In this document: one piece after another, positions 8,589-16,957 of the stretch | Numbering within the stretch: the first letter of the stretch is position 1 | Layout: each line of letters starts with the position of its first letter | Assembly (NCBI GenBank): GCA_963807155.1 | Contig: CAWEAZ010000031.1 | Location: 1-64,000, forward strand | Origin: JACCZX01 sp963807155 | GTDB lineage: Bacteria; Pseudomonadota; Gammaproteobacteria; Burkholderiales; Burkholderiaceae_F | DNA: 64,000 nucleotides | Direction: 5' to 3' | Program-made: the position numbers and the translations under genes | Notes under the pieces: generated by a model | Database searches by the model: none | Seen by the model: the letters and a program-made list of their open reading frames with translations, nothing else | What the model was told of the DNA's origin: nothing

Positions 8589-9487
8589 AGTCCTGACGCC
8601 AGAAACTTCATCACGATGGGAAACGCGATCACGACGAACGTGCACGGAAAGATGAATGCGATCAGCGGGAAGAGCATCTTCACCGGTGCTTCCATCGCAA
8701 GCTTCTCGGCGCGCGTAAAGCGTTCCGTGCGGCGCTGCTCGGCCTGCGCGCGCAGGATGGGCCCCAGATTCATGCCCATGCTTTCGGCCTGGATCAAGGC
8801 GCTCACCAGGCTGCCGACCGCAGGCTCGTTCATGCGTTCGGCAAACGTGCGCAGCGCATCGGTGCGTGACTTGCCGGCGCGCACGTCACGCAGGATGCGG
8901 GCGACTTCTTCGCGTAACGGGCCGACTGGGCCACGCCGCATCGCTTGTTCGAACGCGCCGGTCAGGTTCAAACCCGCTTCGACGCACAGCGTGATGATGT
9001 CGAGATAGAACGGCAGCTGCTTCAGCAGCAACCGTTTGCGCGCGTCGATGCGATCCTTCAGCCAGATGGCTGGATACAGATAGGCGAATGCCGCCGCGCT
9101 CGCTGCGTACCATTTAGGTGGCTGAAAGAAGCTGTCGGCCAGCCAGGTAGCAAGCGCTGCAGCAAGCAATGCGGCAACCAGGCGGCCTGCGATGTACTGC
9201 TCCGGCGATAGGGTGTAGTCGAGGCCTGCCTTGCGAAGTTTGATCAGCGCTGCCTGCCGACGCGATGGTGGAATCAGCCGCCCCAGGTAGTAGGCAATCC
9301 ATTGAATCGGCCACCACACCAGGCGGAATCCGATCGGCGGCCGGTCAAGGTAAGTGCGATCCTCCTCAGGCACGTCCGCGGCCGCACGTCCGATCACCCA
9401 CGAGATGAGCATCGTGGAAAGCCCGATGCCGGCCCCGAACGCGACACTGACTACCGTCGGATTGAGTGCTCCGCTAAGGCTCTGCAT
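8585..9487 (-). CDS. tadC: TadC-like inner-membrane platform protein of the Tad pilus
   Basis: From ATG 9487 this is 300 residues. The N-terminal helix is followed by a polar stretch (PPSRRQAALIKLRKAGLD), two further helices, a T2SSF domain (LPFYLDIITLCVEAGLNLTG, then ALIQAESMGMNLGPILRAQA) and C-terminal helices ending KFLASGL. TadC pairs with TadB to form the inner-membrane platform on which the CpaF ATPase acts. The reading frame is intact. The start lies 8 nt after the tadB stop, and the stop overlaps the DUF192 start. Confidence 0.92.
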   Translation of the reverse strand: MQSLSGALNPTVVSVAFGAGIGLSTMLISWVIGRAAADVPEEDRTYLDRPPIGFRLVWWPIQWIAYYLGRLIPPSRRQAALIKLRKAGLDYTLSPEQYIAGRLVAALLAAALATWLADSFFQPPKWYAASAAAFAYLYPAIWLKDRIDARKRLLLKQLPFYLDIITLCVEAGLNLTGAFEQAMRRGPVGPLREEVARILRDVRAGKSRTDALRTFAERMNEPAVGSLVSALIQAESMGMNLGPILRAQAEQRRTERFTRAEKLAMEAPVKMLFPLIAFIFPCTFVVIAFPIVMKFLASGL

Positions 9488-9495
9488 CCCGCCAC

Positions 9496-10351
9496 CTACA
9501 CGTCGATGTTGACGATCTTGCGGATCAGCAAGACGCCGAAGAATTCGAGCAGTGCAATCACGATGATTGCAGCGAAGCCCATCCGCGTAGTCCACAACAG
9601 GCTCATCGCTTCAGGTTCCATCTTCGCCAGCACAAACATCAGACAAAGCGGCAATGCGCCGACGATCCAGGCCTGCAGATTTCCCTGCGCAGTGAGCGCG
9701 CGGATCTTGCCTTCCATCGGCCAGCTTGTTGCGTACCGTGTGCGATGCACGTTCGAGCGTCTCGGCCAGACCGCCGCCGGTGTGACTGGCGATGCGCATC
9801 GCAGATACGACCAGCGTCACCGATTGTGTCGGCACCCTGCGGTTCAGATTTTCAAGTGCTTCATCGAGTGCGACACCGAGCCGCTGCTCGCGCAGCATCA
9901 GGTCGAACTCCTGCGAGATTGGCGGCTTGGCTTCGCGCACCAGCTGCGAGATGGCTGACGTCAAGCTGACGCCGGCCTTCAGGCCTCCAGCCAATATCAG
10001 CAGCGCATCCGGCAGCTGGTCTTCGATCTTCAACAGCCGGCGAGCGCGCATCCAGCGGAAAGCCCACCACGGCACAAACCCGGCCACGAGAGCGAGCGGG
10101 ACGCCAACGACGGCACTCTTGGTGACAAGCCAAGCCACCGCGCCCACCAGCAGCATCACGCCGACGTTCAGTGCATACAGACGGGCTGGATCCATGAACA
10201 GAAACAGCTCACGCAGGTTGAAACGTGCGCGCTCGGTGAACGACTGCCGATAATTCGCGAGACCGGCGGCGCCGATTTCGGCGCCAGACCACACCAGCAG
10301 CATCACCGCGAGTGCGAGGACCACCGAGAAGACGATTGGGGCGTCAATCAT
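9496..10351 (-). CDS. tadB: TadB-like inner-membrane platform protein (one frameshift near 9722)
   Basis: The protein of about 284 residues has an N-terminal helix pair and a T2SSF domain (LILAGGLKAGVSLTSAISQL, HTGGGLAETLERASHTVRNK). The frame breaks after RNKLA and resumes as MEGKIRALTAQGNLQAW, followed by two C-terminal helices. Removing one G from the local GGCCGATGG restores a normal TadB sequence, so I read this as an indel error. TadB partners TadC in the platform of the Tad secretion machine. The gene begins 26 nt after cpaF and ends 8 nt before tadC. Confidence 0.88.
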
Positions 10352-10377
10352 CGGATCGTTGCTCCGAAGTTTGTGGA

Positions 10378-12063
10378 TTAGGTCGCACGGAAGATCTCCA
10401 GATCGAGTGCGACCCCTTGCGCGCGCAACGCTTCATAGAACGTCGGAACCTGCTCGCAGCCCACAAAAGCGCCGCGCACCTTGCCGTCAGCGCCGTAGCC
10501 GGTGTTATGGAAGCGAAAGATCTCCTGCATCTGCAGGCGACCATTTTCCATTCCGGTGACTTCCGTGATGTTGGTGATCTTGCGTGAGCCACACGCAAAG
10601 CGCGTCTGCTGCACCAGGATGTCGACGGCTGATGCGATCTGATCGCGAATCGCGGGCAGCGGAAGATCCATGCCGGCCATCAGCACCAGCGTTTCCAGCC
10701 TCGACAGAGCGTCGCGCGGGGTGTTCGCATGCAGCGTCGTAAGCGAGCCTTCGTGACCGGTGTTCATCGCCTGCAGCATGTCGAGCGCCTCGCCGCCGCG
10801 GCACTCGCCGACGACGATCCGATCAGGACGCATGCGCAAAGCGTTACGCACGAGGTCACGAATGCTGACCTGGCCGCGTCCTTCGACGTTTGACGGACGC
10901 GCTTCGAGCGAAACCAAGTGCGAATGGTTGAGCTTGAGCTCGGCGGCGTCTTCGATCGTGACGATGCGCTCGCCATCCGGAATGAAATTCGACAGCACGT
11001 TGAGGAATGTCGTTTTGCCTGAGCCGGTGCCGCCGGACACGACCACGTTCTTTCGCTGCTCGACACAGACTTTTAAAAACGTTGCCATCGAAGCCGACAG
11101 CGAGCCGTAGCCGATCAGATGCTCTGCCTCGAGTCGCTTTCTTGCGAACTTGCGAATCGTCAGCGTCGGTCCCTTGAGCGCGAGTGGTGGGATGATCGCG
11201 TTGACGCGTGAGCCGTCTTTGAGCCGTGCGTCGACTAGCGGCGATGACTCATCGATGCGTCGTCCGAGCGGAGCGACGATGCGCTCGATGACGCCCATTA
11301 CGGCGCGATCGCTCGAAAACGATGTACCGTGCTGCACAAGGCGACCGAGGCGTTCGACGTACACCTCGTCGAAGCGATTGACCATGATCTCGGAAACACT
11401 TTCGTCGGCGAGCAGGTCTTCGAGGGGCCCAAGTCCAACGGCCTCGTTCAGCACTTCATGCATCAACGCGGCGCGATCGATGCCCTGCGGCAACTCCGAC
11501 TCGCGGCCCATTAACTCGCGAATCACAATTGCCGTTTCGGCGCGAATTTCGTCGTCGGACATGTGAGTGAAGTCGCGCCGCCGCAAGTCGATCGTGTCGA
11601 GCAGCTTCTCGTGAAGCTTCCGCCGCCACACAATGCGTTCGTGCGGAGCGGAACGTACCGCTGCCGCGGCGCGAGCTTGCACAGGCGGTGCGGCAGCAAG
11701 CTTCAGCAAGGGGGTTCCGTTTGCGAGTGGCTTGGTCGCGGCGCCGTTGGATGCGTCGCCATTGCGATTGGCAGAAGGCTCGGCGACACGCAGCTTGAAG
11801 CCGCCGATGCCGATCTCATCGCCTGCCGTCAGCGGGCCGTGCTGGACGATGCGAGCGCCATTGATCCATGTGCCCGTCATGTGGCCCAGGTCTTCGATCA
11901 GGATGCCGCCGCGTGTACGCGTCAGCCGCGCATGCGTGCGGCCGACGCGCCAGCTTTCGAGGCGAACGTCGCACGAACTGGCGCGACCGATCACGGCTTC
12001 GGCCGACTCGATGCGCATCGCGCGTTTGGCACCGCCACCATCGGTGACCTGAACGACCATCAC
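10378..12063 (-). CDS. cpaF: FHA domain-CpaF (TadA) secretion ATPase fusion
   Basis: This 561-residue protein combines two modules. Residues about 15-95 form an FHA domain (IGRASSCDVRLESWRVGRTH and GTWINGARI), which normally binds phosphothreonine. Residues about 170-550 form a type II/IV secretion ATPase with Walker A VSGGTGSGKTTFLNVL, an Asp box (IVTIEDAAELKL) and Walker B/His box motifs (VGECRGGEALDMLQAMNTGH, SLTTLHANT). CpaF powers Flp pilus assembly at the inner membrane. An N-terminal FHA suggests control by Ser/Thr phosphorylation. It starts at GTG 12063 or ATG 12060, overlapping the secretin stop. Confidence 0.92.
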   Translation of the reverse strand: MMVVQVTDGGGAKRAMRIESAEAVIGRASSCDVRLESWRVGRTHARLTRTRGGILIEDLGHMTGTWINGARIVQHGPLTAGDEIGIGGFKLRVAEPSANRNGDASNGAATKPLANGTPLLKLAAAPPVQARAAAAVRSAPHERIVWRRKLHEKLLDTIDLRRRDFTHMSDDEIRAETAIVIRELMGRESELPQGIDRAALMHEVLNEAVGLGPLEDLLADESVSEIMVNRFDEVYVERLGRLVQHGTSFSSDRAVMGVIERIVAPLGRRIDESSPLVDARLKDGSRVNAIIPPLALKGPTLTIRKFARKRLEAEHLIGYGSLSASMATFLKVCVEQRKNVVVSGGTGSGKTTFLNVLSNFIPDGERIVTIEDAAELKLNHSHLVSLEARPSNVEGRGQVSIRDLVRNALRMRPDRIVVGECRGGEALDMLQAMNTGHEGSLTTLHANTPRDALSRLETLVLMAGMDLPLPAIRDQIASAVDILVQQTRFACGSRKITNITEVTGMENGRLQMQEIFRFHNTGYGADGKVRGAFVGCEQVPTFYEALRAQGVALDLEIFRAT

Positions 12064-13481
12064 CGCAGCACCGCTCCTGCGCGTGCTGCTGCCTCGGAGA
12101 CCTTCTGGTCGTCTCTGGGGACGCTCGAAGTGGGCGCTTCACCACTGGGCTCGGGTGGCGCGATGTATTTCTGTACCTTGTCGTTGACGGCACCGGCCGG
12201 TGCGTTAAGCGGTGAGTCTTGCGCCGTTACGATCGCCGGCGTCACGAAGATGACCAGTTCACTTTCACCATCTGCGAAACGCTTCGACTGAAACAGGTGA
12301 CCAAGGATCGGAATCCGCCCCAGTCCCGGCACTCGCTCGTAAGCCACGCCTTTGCGTCGATCAAGTAGCCCCGACAGCACCATCGTCTCGCCTGCGCGCA
12401 CGTTGAATTCGGTCTGCGTGCGGCGAGTGCGTAGGCCAGGCACTCCTTGCAGCGACGACACGCTTGGGTCGGGCTCGCTGACTTCGGCCAGGATTTCCGA
12501 GCGAATCGCACCGGTGCTATCGGCGCGCGGCTTTACCTCCAAGATGATTCCGAAGTTCTTGAACTGCACGGTGACGAACCCGTTCTGGTTCACGACCGAG
12601 TAGGGGATCTCACCGCCCGCCTGGAACTTCGCCGAGCTGCCGCTGCGTGCCGTCAGTTGCGGTGTAGCGAGCACGATTGCATCGCCCTCGCGCTCGAGGA
12701 GGTTCAGGCGCGACGAAATCGCAGACACGATGCCGAAGTACCAGCGAAATGGGTCGATCGGGCGTGGCAGTGTTTCGATGCCCTGGATTCCGCCCGTGCC
12801 AGTCGGCGGGTTGACGACGAATCCACCGCGAATGATGTCGCCGGCGACACCCGCGTTGAATCCCGGCGCGCTCGTGTCCCAACGCACGCCAAGCTCACGT
12901 AGTTTGTCCTTCTTGAACTCGACGACCTTGACGTCCATCAGGATCATTCGCTCCCAGCCGACGCGGGTCGTGAAGTTGACGATCTGCGGATAGCGTTTGG
13001 CGAGCTCGTCGATCCGAAACAATTGTTCATCGGTGAGGTTCTGGCCTTCGACCAGGACGCGATCACCCACGGCACGCGCTTTCACGTTGCTGCTGCCCGA
13101 CAAGAACTCCAAGATCTCGCGTGTGGTGCGTGACATGTCGGCTGGCCGCACCTGCAGGTTGTAGCGCCGGGCGCGGCCGTCGCGCGCCCAGACGTGCATC
13201 GTCGTAGCGCCAGCGTCGTTCGCGATCAGCAGAATGTCGCGCTCGTCGACCACCGATGCTGAAAGCAGACGGCCGTTGCCCACGGCGATGCGCGCTACGT
13301 TCGGGCTTGGGAGAACTCGCGTCTCGCCGACGAACAGTTCCAGCTCCGCGGGCACTTCATCCGCGTCAGCAGGCGCTGCTGCTGCGGTCTTGCCGCGCGG
13401 CGTCTGTGCACCGGCGCCCAATGCGCCGATCAACATCCCGACAATGACAACGTTTACAACAGCGGCCGTGTATGTACGCAC
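12060..13481 (-). CDS. cpaC: CpaC/RcpA outer-membrane secretin of the Tad pilus
   Basis: The 473-residue protein starts at GTG 13481 with a signal peptide ending GAGAQ. An N-terminal secretin domain (ELELFVGETRVLPSPNVARI) and a BON-like repeat (VKARAVGDRVLVEGQNLTD) follow. The secretin core contains ARSGSSAKFQAGGEIPY and the conserved VPGLGRIPILGHLFQSKRF motif near the C-terminus. RcpA/CpaC forms the outer-membrane channel through which the Flp pilus passes. The final 40 residues are a Pro/Ser-rich extension. The stop overlaps cpaF, and the gene lies 84 nt downstream of cpaB. Confidence 0.93.
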   Translation of the reverse strand: MRTYTAAVVNVVIVGMLIGALGAGAQTPRGKTAAAAPADADEVPAELELFVGETRVLPSPNVARIAVGNGRLLSASVVDERDILLIANDAGATTMHVWARDGRARRYNLQVRPADMSRTTREILEFLSGSSNVKARAVGDRVLVEGQNLTDEQLFRIDELAKRYPQIVNFTTRVGWERMILMDVKVVEFKKDKLRELGVRWDTSAPGFNAGVAGDIIRGGFVVNPPTGTGGIQGIETLPRPIDPFRWYFGIVSAISSRLNLLEREGDAIVLATPQLTARSGSSAKFQAGGEIPYSVVNQNGFVTVQFKNFGIILEVKPRADSTGAIRSEILAEVSEPDPSVSSLQGVPGLRTRRTQTEFNVRAGETMVLSGLLDRRKGVAYERVPGLGRIPILGHLFQSKRFADGESELVIFVTPAIVTAQDSPLNAPAGAVNDKVQKYIAPPEPSGEAPTSSVPRDDQKVSEAAARAGAVLR

Positions 13482-13565
13482 TTGTATCCCCCGCGCTCTG
13501 AGCGTTCGTTCGAAGCGTTGTTGTCGAGCGTTGTCATGTGCGAGCCCATCGCTGGTCTTGCGCGA

Positions 13566-14489
13566 TCAGTGACTGCTTGCCGCCACTACCGGGCTATCGG
13601 TCGCCGCTGCCTTAGCTGGTGCACCGTTCGGCGGTGCGCCGGCGCTTGCAGCCGCGGGCCGCGCATCGGATGCACCGGGCAGCGGCGCAATCGCTTGCGA
13701 GCGCGCCATGCCGCCGTAGATGATTTGCACACCGCGCCGTGCGACAAAGGGGGCCGGCGATGCGAGGCCGAGCAGGGCTGCGGCGTCATCGCGAGAACCG
13801 GACACCGCACCGCGATCGCCCGGCGCGCGCAGCAGGGCGGTGATCTTGCCGATCTCGCGAGCAGCAATGACCTGGCGTGCCTGCTCGGCGTTGACGTCGA
13901 GCGTGATCGTGGTGAACGTGCGCCGCGAGCCGTCGCGGCCATCCGACCCTTGCTCGACCTTCGTGCCGGTTGCGAGCACGGGCACGCTCTGCATCAGCAC
14001 GAACGCGAGTTGACGGTTGTCGCGCCGAACCGTGACCATGATGTCGATGCGATCGCCGGGTTCGACCAAGCCTGAGATCGAGCTGATTTCATCGACCGGC
14101 ACTGTTACTGCGCGCCGGCCGGCCGCGACACGCGCCGAAAACGTCGGCACTTTGTCGCCTTCAAGCTGAGACCACAACAATGGCTCGCCGCGCTTGGCGG
14201 GATACGCCAGCGCGCCGCGGTCGATGCGATCGAATTGCTCCGGCGTGACAGCGTTGGAGTGCGCCCACTCGCGAGGCACGTTCCGGACCGCGAGCGAATC
14301 AACGCTGAGAGAGGCGCCCTTCGGCATGTCCTTCTTGGCGACGACCAGCTTGACGCTCTCGCCCTTGCCACGCGATTCGATCTCCTCGACCTGGGCGCGT
14401 AGGTAGCTGTTTGCCATGAAGGCGGCGCCGCCGCCGACCACGAGCGCGACGCCCAACACGATCCAGGTCTTGTTGATTTTCAATCTCAT
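13566..14489 (-). CDS. cpaB: CpaB/RcpC pilus assembly protein
   Basis: The 307-residue protein starts at ATG 14489 behind GGAGAC. It has an N-terminal membrane anchor (WIVLGVALVVGGGAAFMANS) and a SAF-type domain (VKLVVAKKDMPKGASLSVDS). The RcpC core includes RRAVTVPVDEISSISGLVEP, GDRIDIMVT and TITLDVNAEQARQVIAAREI. RcpC/CpaB sits in the periplasm near the secretin and supports pilin passage. The C-terminus is an Ala/Pro-rich low-complexity tail. The frame is intact and gene order is typical of Tad loci. Confidence 0.92.
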   Translation of the reverse strand: MRLKINKTWIVLGVALVVGGGAAFMANSYLRAQVEEIESRGKGESVKLVVAKKDMPKGASLSVDSLAVRNVPREWAHSNAVTPEQFDRIDRGALAYPAKRGEPLLWSQLEGDKVPTFSARVAAGRRAVTVPVDEISSISGLVEPGDRIDIMVTVRRDNRQLAFVLMQSVPVLATGTKVEQGSDGRDGSRRTFTTITLDVNAEQARQVIAAREIGKITALLRAPGDRGAVSGSRDDAAALLGLASPAPFVARRGVQIIYGGMARSQAIAPLPGASDARPAAASAGAPPNGAPAKAAATDSPVVAASSH

Positions 14490-14515
14490 GGCGTCTCCAA
14501 TAAATTTGCGTCGGA

Positions 14516-14776
14516 TCAGACGGGAAGTGCGAGCGCTGACAGCAAGCGAGCCCAGCCTGTCCGGACAGAATCAAGAAACAACTGCAGTACTGATGGGTCA
14601 CCGAGGCCTGCGCTCGCCAGCATCGCGGCCAGCACGGCAAGGGCGACCAAGTACTCCGTCATCGACTGCCCACACTGCAAGAGATGCCGATCAAACCGCA
14701 GCCGCGCGTGACACGGCGCCGAGGAGAGTGACAGCGACGCGCACGCGCGTTTTGCTGACGGCGATCGAATTGGCAT
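14516..14776 (-). CDS. Small Flp-like or TadF-like pilin
   Basis: The 86-residue protein carries a class IV prepilin site: CGQSMTEYLVALAVLAAM, cleavage expected after Gly36 with Glu at +5. A helix and a short tail (LFLDSVRTGWARLLSALALP) follow. It therefore resembles Flp1 in processing signal but has a longer, Arg/Ser-rich leader. The 35-residue leader may be overcalled; ATG 14776 is the only ATG upstream of the motif in this frame. It sits between flp and cpaB. It may be a second pilin, a minor pseudopilin or a priming subunit. Confidence 0.7.
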   Translation of the reverse strand: MPIRSPSAKRACASLSLSSAPCHARLRFDRHLLQCGQSMTEYLVALAVLAAMLASAGLGDPSVLQLFLDSVRTGWARLLSALALPV

Positions 14777-14797
14777 AGCAGCGTAAGAGCGTGTCGC

Positions 14798-15097
14798 TTA
14801 CTTGGCTGCGTTACCGGTGTAGTTCTCCAGATTGCGCTTGGTGTTCGCCTCGGTCGCTGCGCTTGTCGCAGCGGTCGATGCGGCCGTACGCGCAGCGGTG
14901 CCGTCATTACCGGCGATCTCGTTGGCAATCGCTGCGGTTTGATTCCGCACCGTGTTGCCAAAGAATTGATAGACGGCGATCGCCGCCACTGCAATCAACG
15001 CAACGATGATGATGTACTCGGTCATGCCCTGACCGCGTTGTTTGGCGCGCTTCTTGCCATTCGCAGCGGCTGTCTTCAAACGATTGATGAATTGCAT
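14798..15097 (-). CDS. flp: Flp-type major pilin
   Basis: From ATG 15097, preceded by GGAGGAACACC, this is a 99-residue pilin. A basic leader (KKRAKQRG) is followed by the processing motif GQGMTEYIIIVALIAVAAIA, cleaved after Gly22, with the Glu-Tyr pair diagnostic of Flp pilins. The mature part is an N-terminal hydrophobic helix with an Ala/Thr-rich tail (ARTAASTAATSAATEANTKR), longer than the usual Flp of 50-70 residues. It is the first gene of the minus-strand Tad operon and lies downstream of a good promoter. Confidence 0.93.
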   Translation of the reverse strand: MQFINRLKTAAANGKKRAKQRGQGMTEYIIIVALIAVAAIAVYQFFGNTVRNQTAAIANEIAGNDGTAARTAASTAATSAATEANTKRNLENYTGNAAK

Positions 15098-15146
15098 GGT
15101 GTTCCTCCGATCGGTTAGTGCGCGGCCGTACTTGCCGCCGGAACGC

Positions 15147-15176
15147 ATTAGACGAATCAAGCGACGTTGATGACAA
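15147..15176 (-). promoter_or_regulatory. Predicted sigma-70 promoter of the flp/Tad operon
   Basis: Reading the minus strand, TTGTCA (15176-15171) and TCTAAT (15152-15147) are separated by 18 bp. Each matches five of six consensus bases. The -10 lies about 50 bp upstream of the flp start. The remaining part of the 15098-15361 gap, which also serves lnt on the other strand, shows no other clear element. Confidence 0.5.
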
Positions 15177-15361
15177 TCGCTGGGAACCGCGAAGGAGGGA
15201 GATCGCAGTCACGCGTGCGCGATGGAGTGGAATAGCCATCTCGGCCGGCCGATGGACAAATCAATCCGTCACGGTCAACGGGGGTTGGCGAAGCGCGCAT
15301 AGCAACGAATCATTCGTCGCATTTGCGGTTAACCCTTTCGAACATCGAAAGTGGGCACGCC

Positions 15362-16957
15362 ATGAGTTCGACGCCTGTCAATTCGATCGCACCAACCACA
15401 CACGTCGCTGCGCTTGATCAACACGCGATCCGGCGAGGCGTGAATACGGCCTGGCGGGGCACGCTGAGCTTGTTGACGATCAGCTGCGCCGCTGGCGTTG
15501 TGCTCGCTTTCTCGCACGAGTACGAATCGCTGTTCGGGCTGGCAGTGGTTGCGATAGCAGCCTTCTTGGGAGCCGCGTCCGTAACGAGCCGTCCCGGATT
15601 CGGCTTCGTGCTTGGCTTCGCTTTTGGGATCTCGTGTTTCGCGACCGGGTTGCCGTGGCTTTTCAATCTGCTGGATCCGCGCGAAGCACCGCTCGCCGCA
15701 GTGTTGTTGCCGGCGCTGTTGATTGGGGCGCTCAGCGTGCCGACGGCGATCGTCGGCGCGTGCATCGCGGGCTCGGTGCGATCGGGTGCGACGTCGTTAT
15801 TACTGGTCGCACCGGCGACGTGGGTCGCGTTCGACTGGCTGCGCCATCAAGGTGAAGTGGCTTTTCCATGGTTCAGCGTGGGTTACAGCCAAGTGGCAGA
15901 CAGTCCGCTGGCTGGCTACGCGCCGATTGGTGGTGTGCTGTTGGTGGGCTTTGTTACGGTGCTAGTCGGAGGGCTGATCGCGCAAGCGGCCCTAAGACGC
16001 GATCTGCGCAGACGCGCGGTGCTCGCCGCTATCGCATTGCTCGTCGTCGGCGCAGCGCTGCAACATGTTCCTTGGACCGCAGCGTCCGGGACCGCGATAC
16101 GTGTCGCTGTGCTGCAGGGAAATATCGGTCCCGCAGCGAAGTTCGATCCGAGTGCGCTGTCGCGAACGCTGGCGCGATACGAATCACTCATTCGCTCGTC
16201 GCAAGCAAACGTGATGCTGTTGCCGGAATCGGCGCTGCCGCTGCCCATGCACGCGCTCGGCGGTTATCTCACCGCGCTGCGCAAGCATGCGGAAGGTAGT
16301 GGCATCGATGTTGTTCTCGGCGCATTCGAAGTCGACGCCGACACCGGACAGCGGTATAGCAGCGCAATTGGCCTCGGCACCAGTGGAACGCAGATTTATC
16401 GCAAGCGCCATCTCGTGCCATTTGGGGATTACGTGCCGTGGGGCACTGCGTTGTACGGGAGTGTTCAGCGGATTCCGCTTGCCGACACCGCACGCGGAGC
16501 AAACGATCAACCGCTGCCTCTGCTCGGCTCTGGTCGCGTGGCGGTAGCGATCTGCTACGACGACGCGTTCGGATCGAGGATGCGTGCAGACGCCGCCGCA
16601 GCAGGCTGGATTGCGAACTTGAGCAACGATAGCTGGGCTGGTTCACCTGCAATGCAGCGTCAGCACTCGCGAATGGCACAGACGCGCGCTCTGGAGATCG
16701 GCCGCCCACTGCTGCGCGCAGCAGATACAGGCCAGAGCGGACTGATCGATGAGCGCGGCCGATGGGTCGACTCGCTGCCGCTCAATGAAGTCGGAGCGCT
16801 CGAGGTGCAGATCGTGCCTCGTTCGGGACGCACACCGTACGCGTGGTGGGGCGATCGGGCGGCGTGGGTGGTGTGCCTGTTCGCGCTGCTTGCTGCATTT
16901 CAGCTTCGGGGTAGGGCGACAGGGCATCGATACGTTATTGCGGAGAATTTCAGATGA
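15362..16957 (+). CDS. lnt: Apolipoprotein N-acyltransferase Lnt
   Basis: The protein of about 531 residues (ATG 15362; an in-frame ATG at 15323 is possible) has six to seven N-terminal membrane helices, a periplasmic nitrilase-type domain and a C-terminal helix. The catalytic triad is visible as Glu in LLPESALPLP, Lys in YRKRHLVPFGDYVP and Cys in AICYDDAFG. NLSNDSWAG and ALEIGRPLLRAADTGQSG also match the family. Lnt transfers the third acyl chain to lipoproteins at the inner membrane. The unusual point is location: it lies between two divergent groups of pilus genes, and its stop overlaps the tadG-like start by 4 nt. Confidence 0.93.
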   Translation: MSSTPVNSIAPTTHVAALDQHAIRRGVNTAWRGTLSLLTISCAAGVVLAFSHEYESLFGLAVVAIAAFLGAASVTSRPGFGFVLGFAFGISCFATGLPWLFNLLDPREAPLAAVLLPALLIGALSVPTAIVGACIAGSVRSGATSLLLVAPATWVAFDWLRHQGEVAFPWFSVGYSQVADSPLAGYAPIGGVLLVGFVTVLVGGLIAQAALRRDLRRRAVLAAIALLVVGAALQHVPWTAASGTAIRVAVLQGNIGPAAKFDPSALSRTLARYESLIRSSQANVMLLPESALPLPMHALGGYLTALRKHAEGSGIDVVLGAFEVDADTGQRYSSAIGLGTSGTQIYRKRHLVPFGDYVPWGTALYGSVQRIPLADTARGANDQPLPLLGSGRVAVAICYDDAFGSRMRADAAAAGWIANLSNDSWAGSPAMQRQHSRMAQTRALEIGRPLLRAADTGQSGLIDERGRWVDSLPLNEVGALEVQIVPRSGRTPYAWWGDRAAWVVCLFALLAAFQLRGRATGHRYVIAENFR

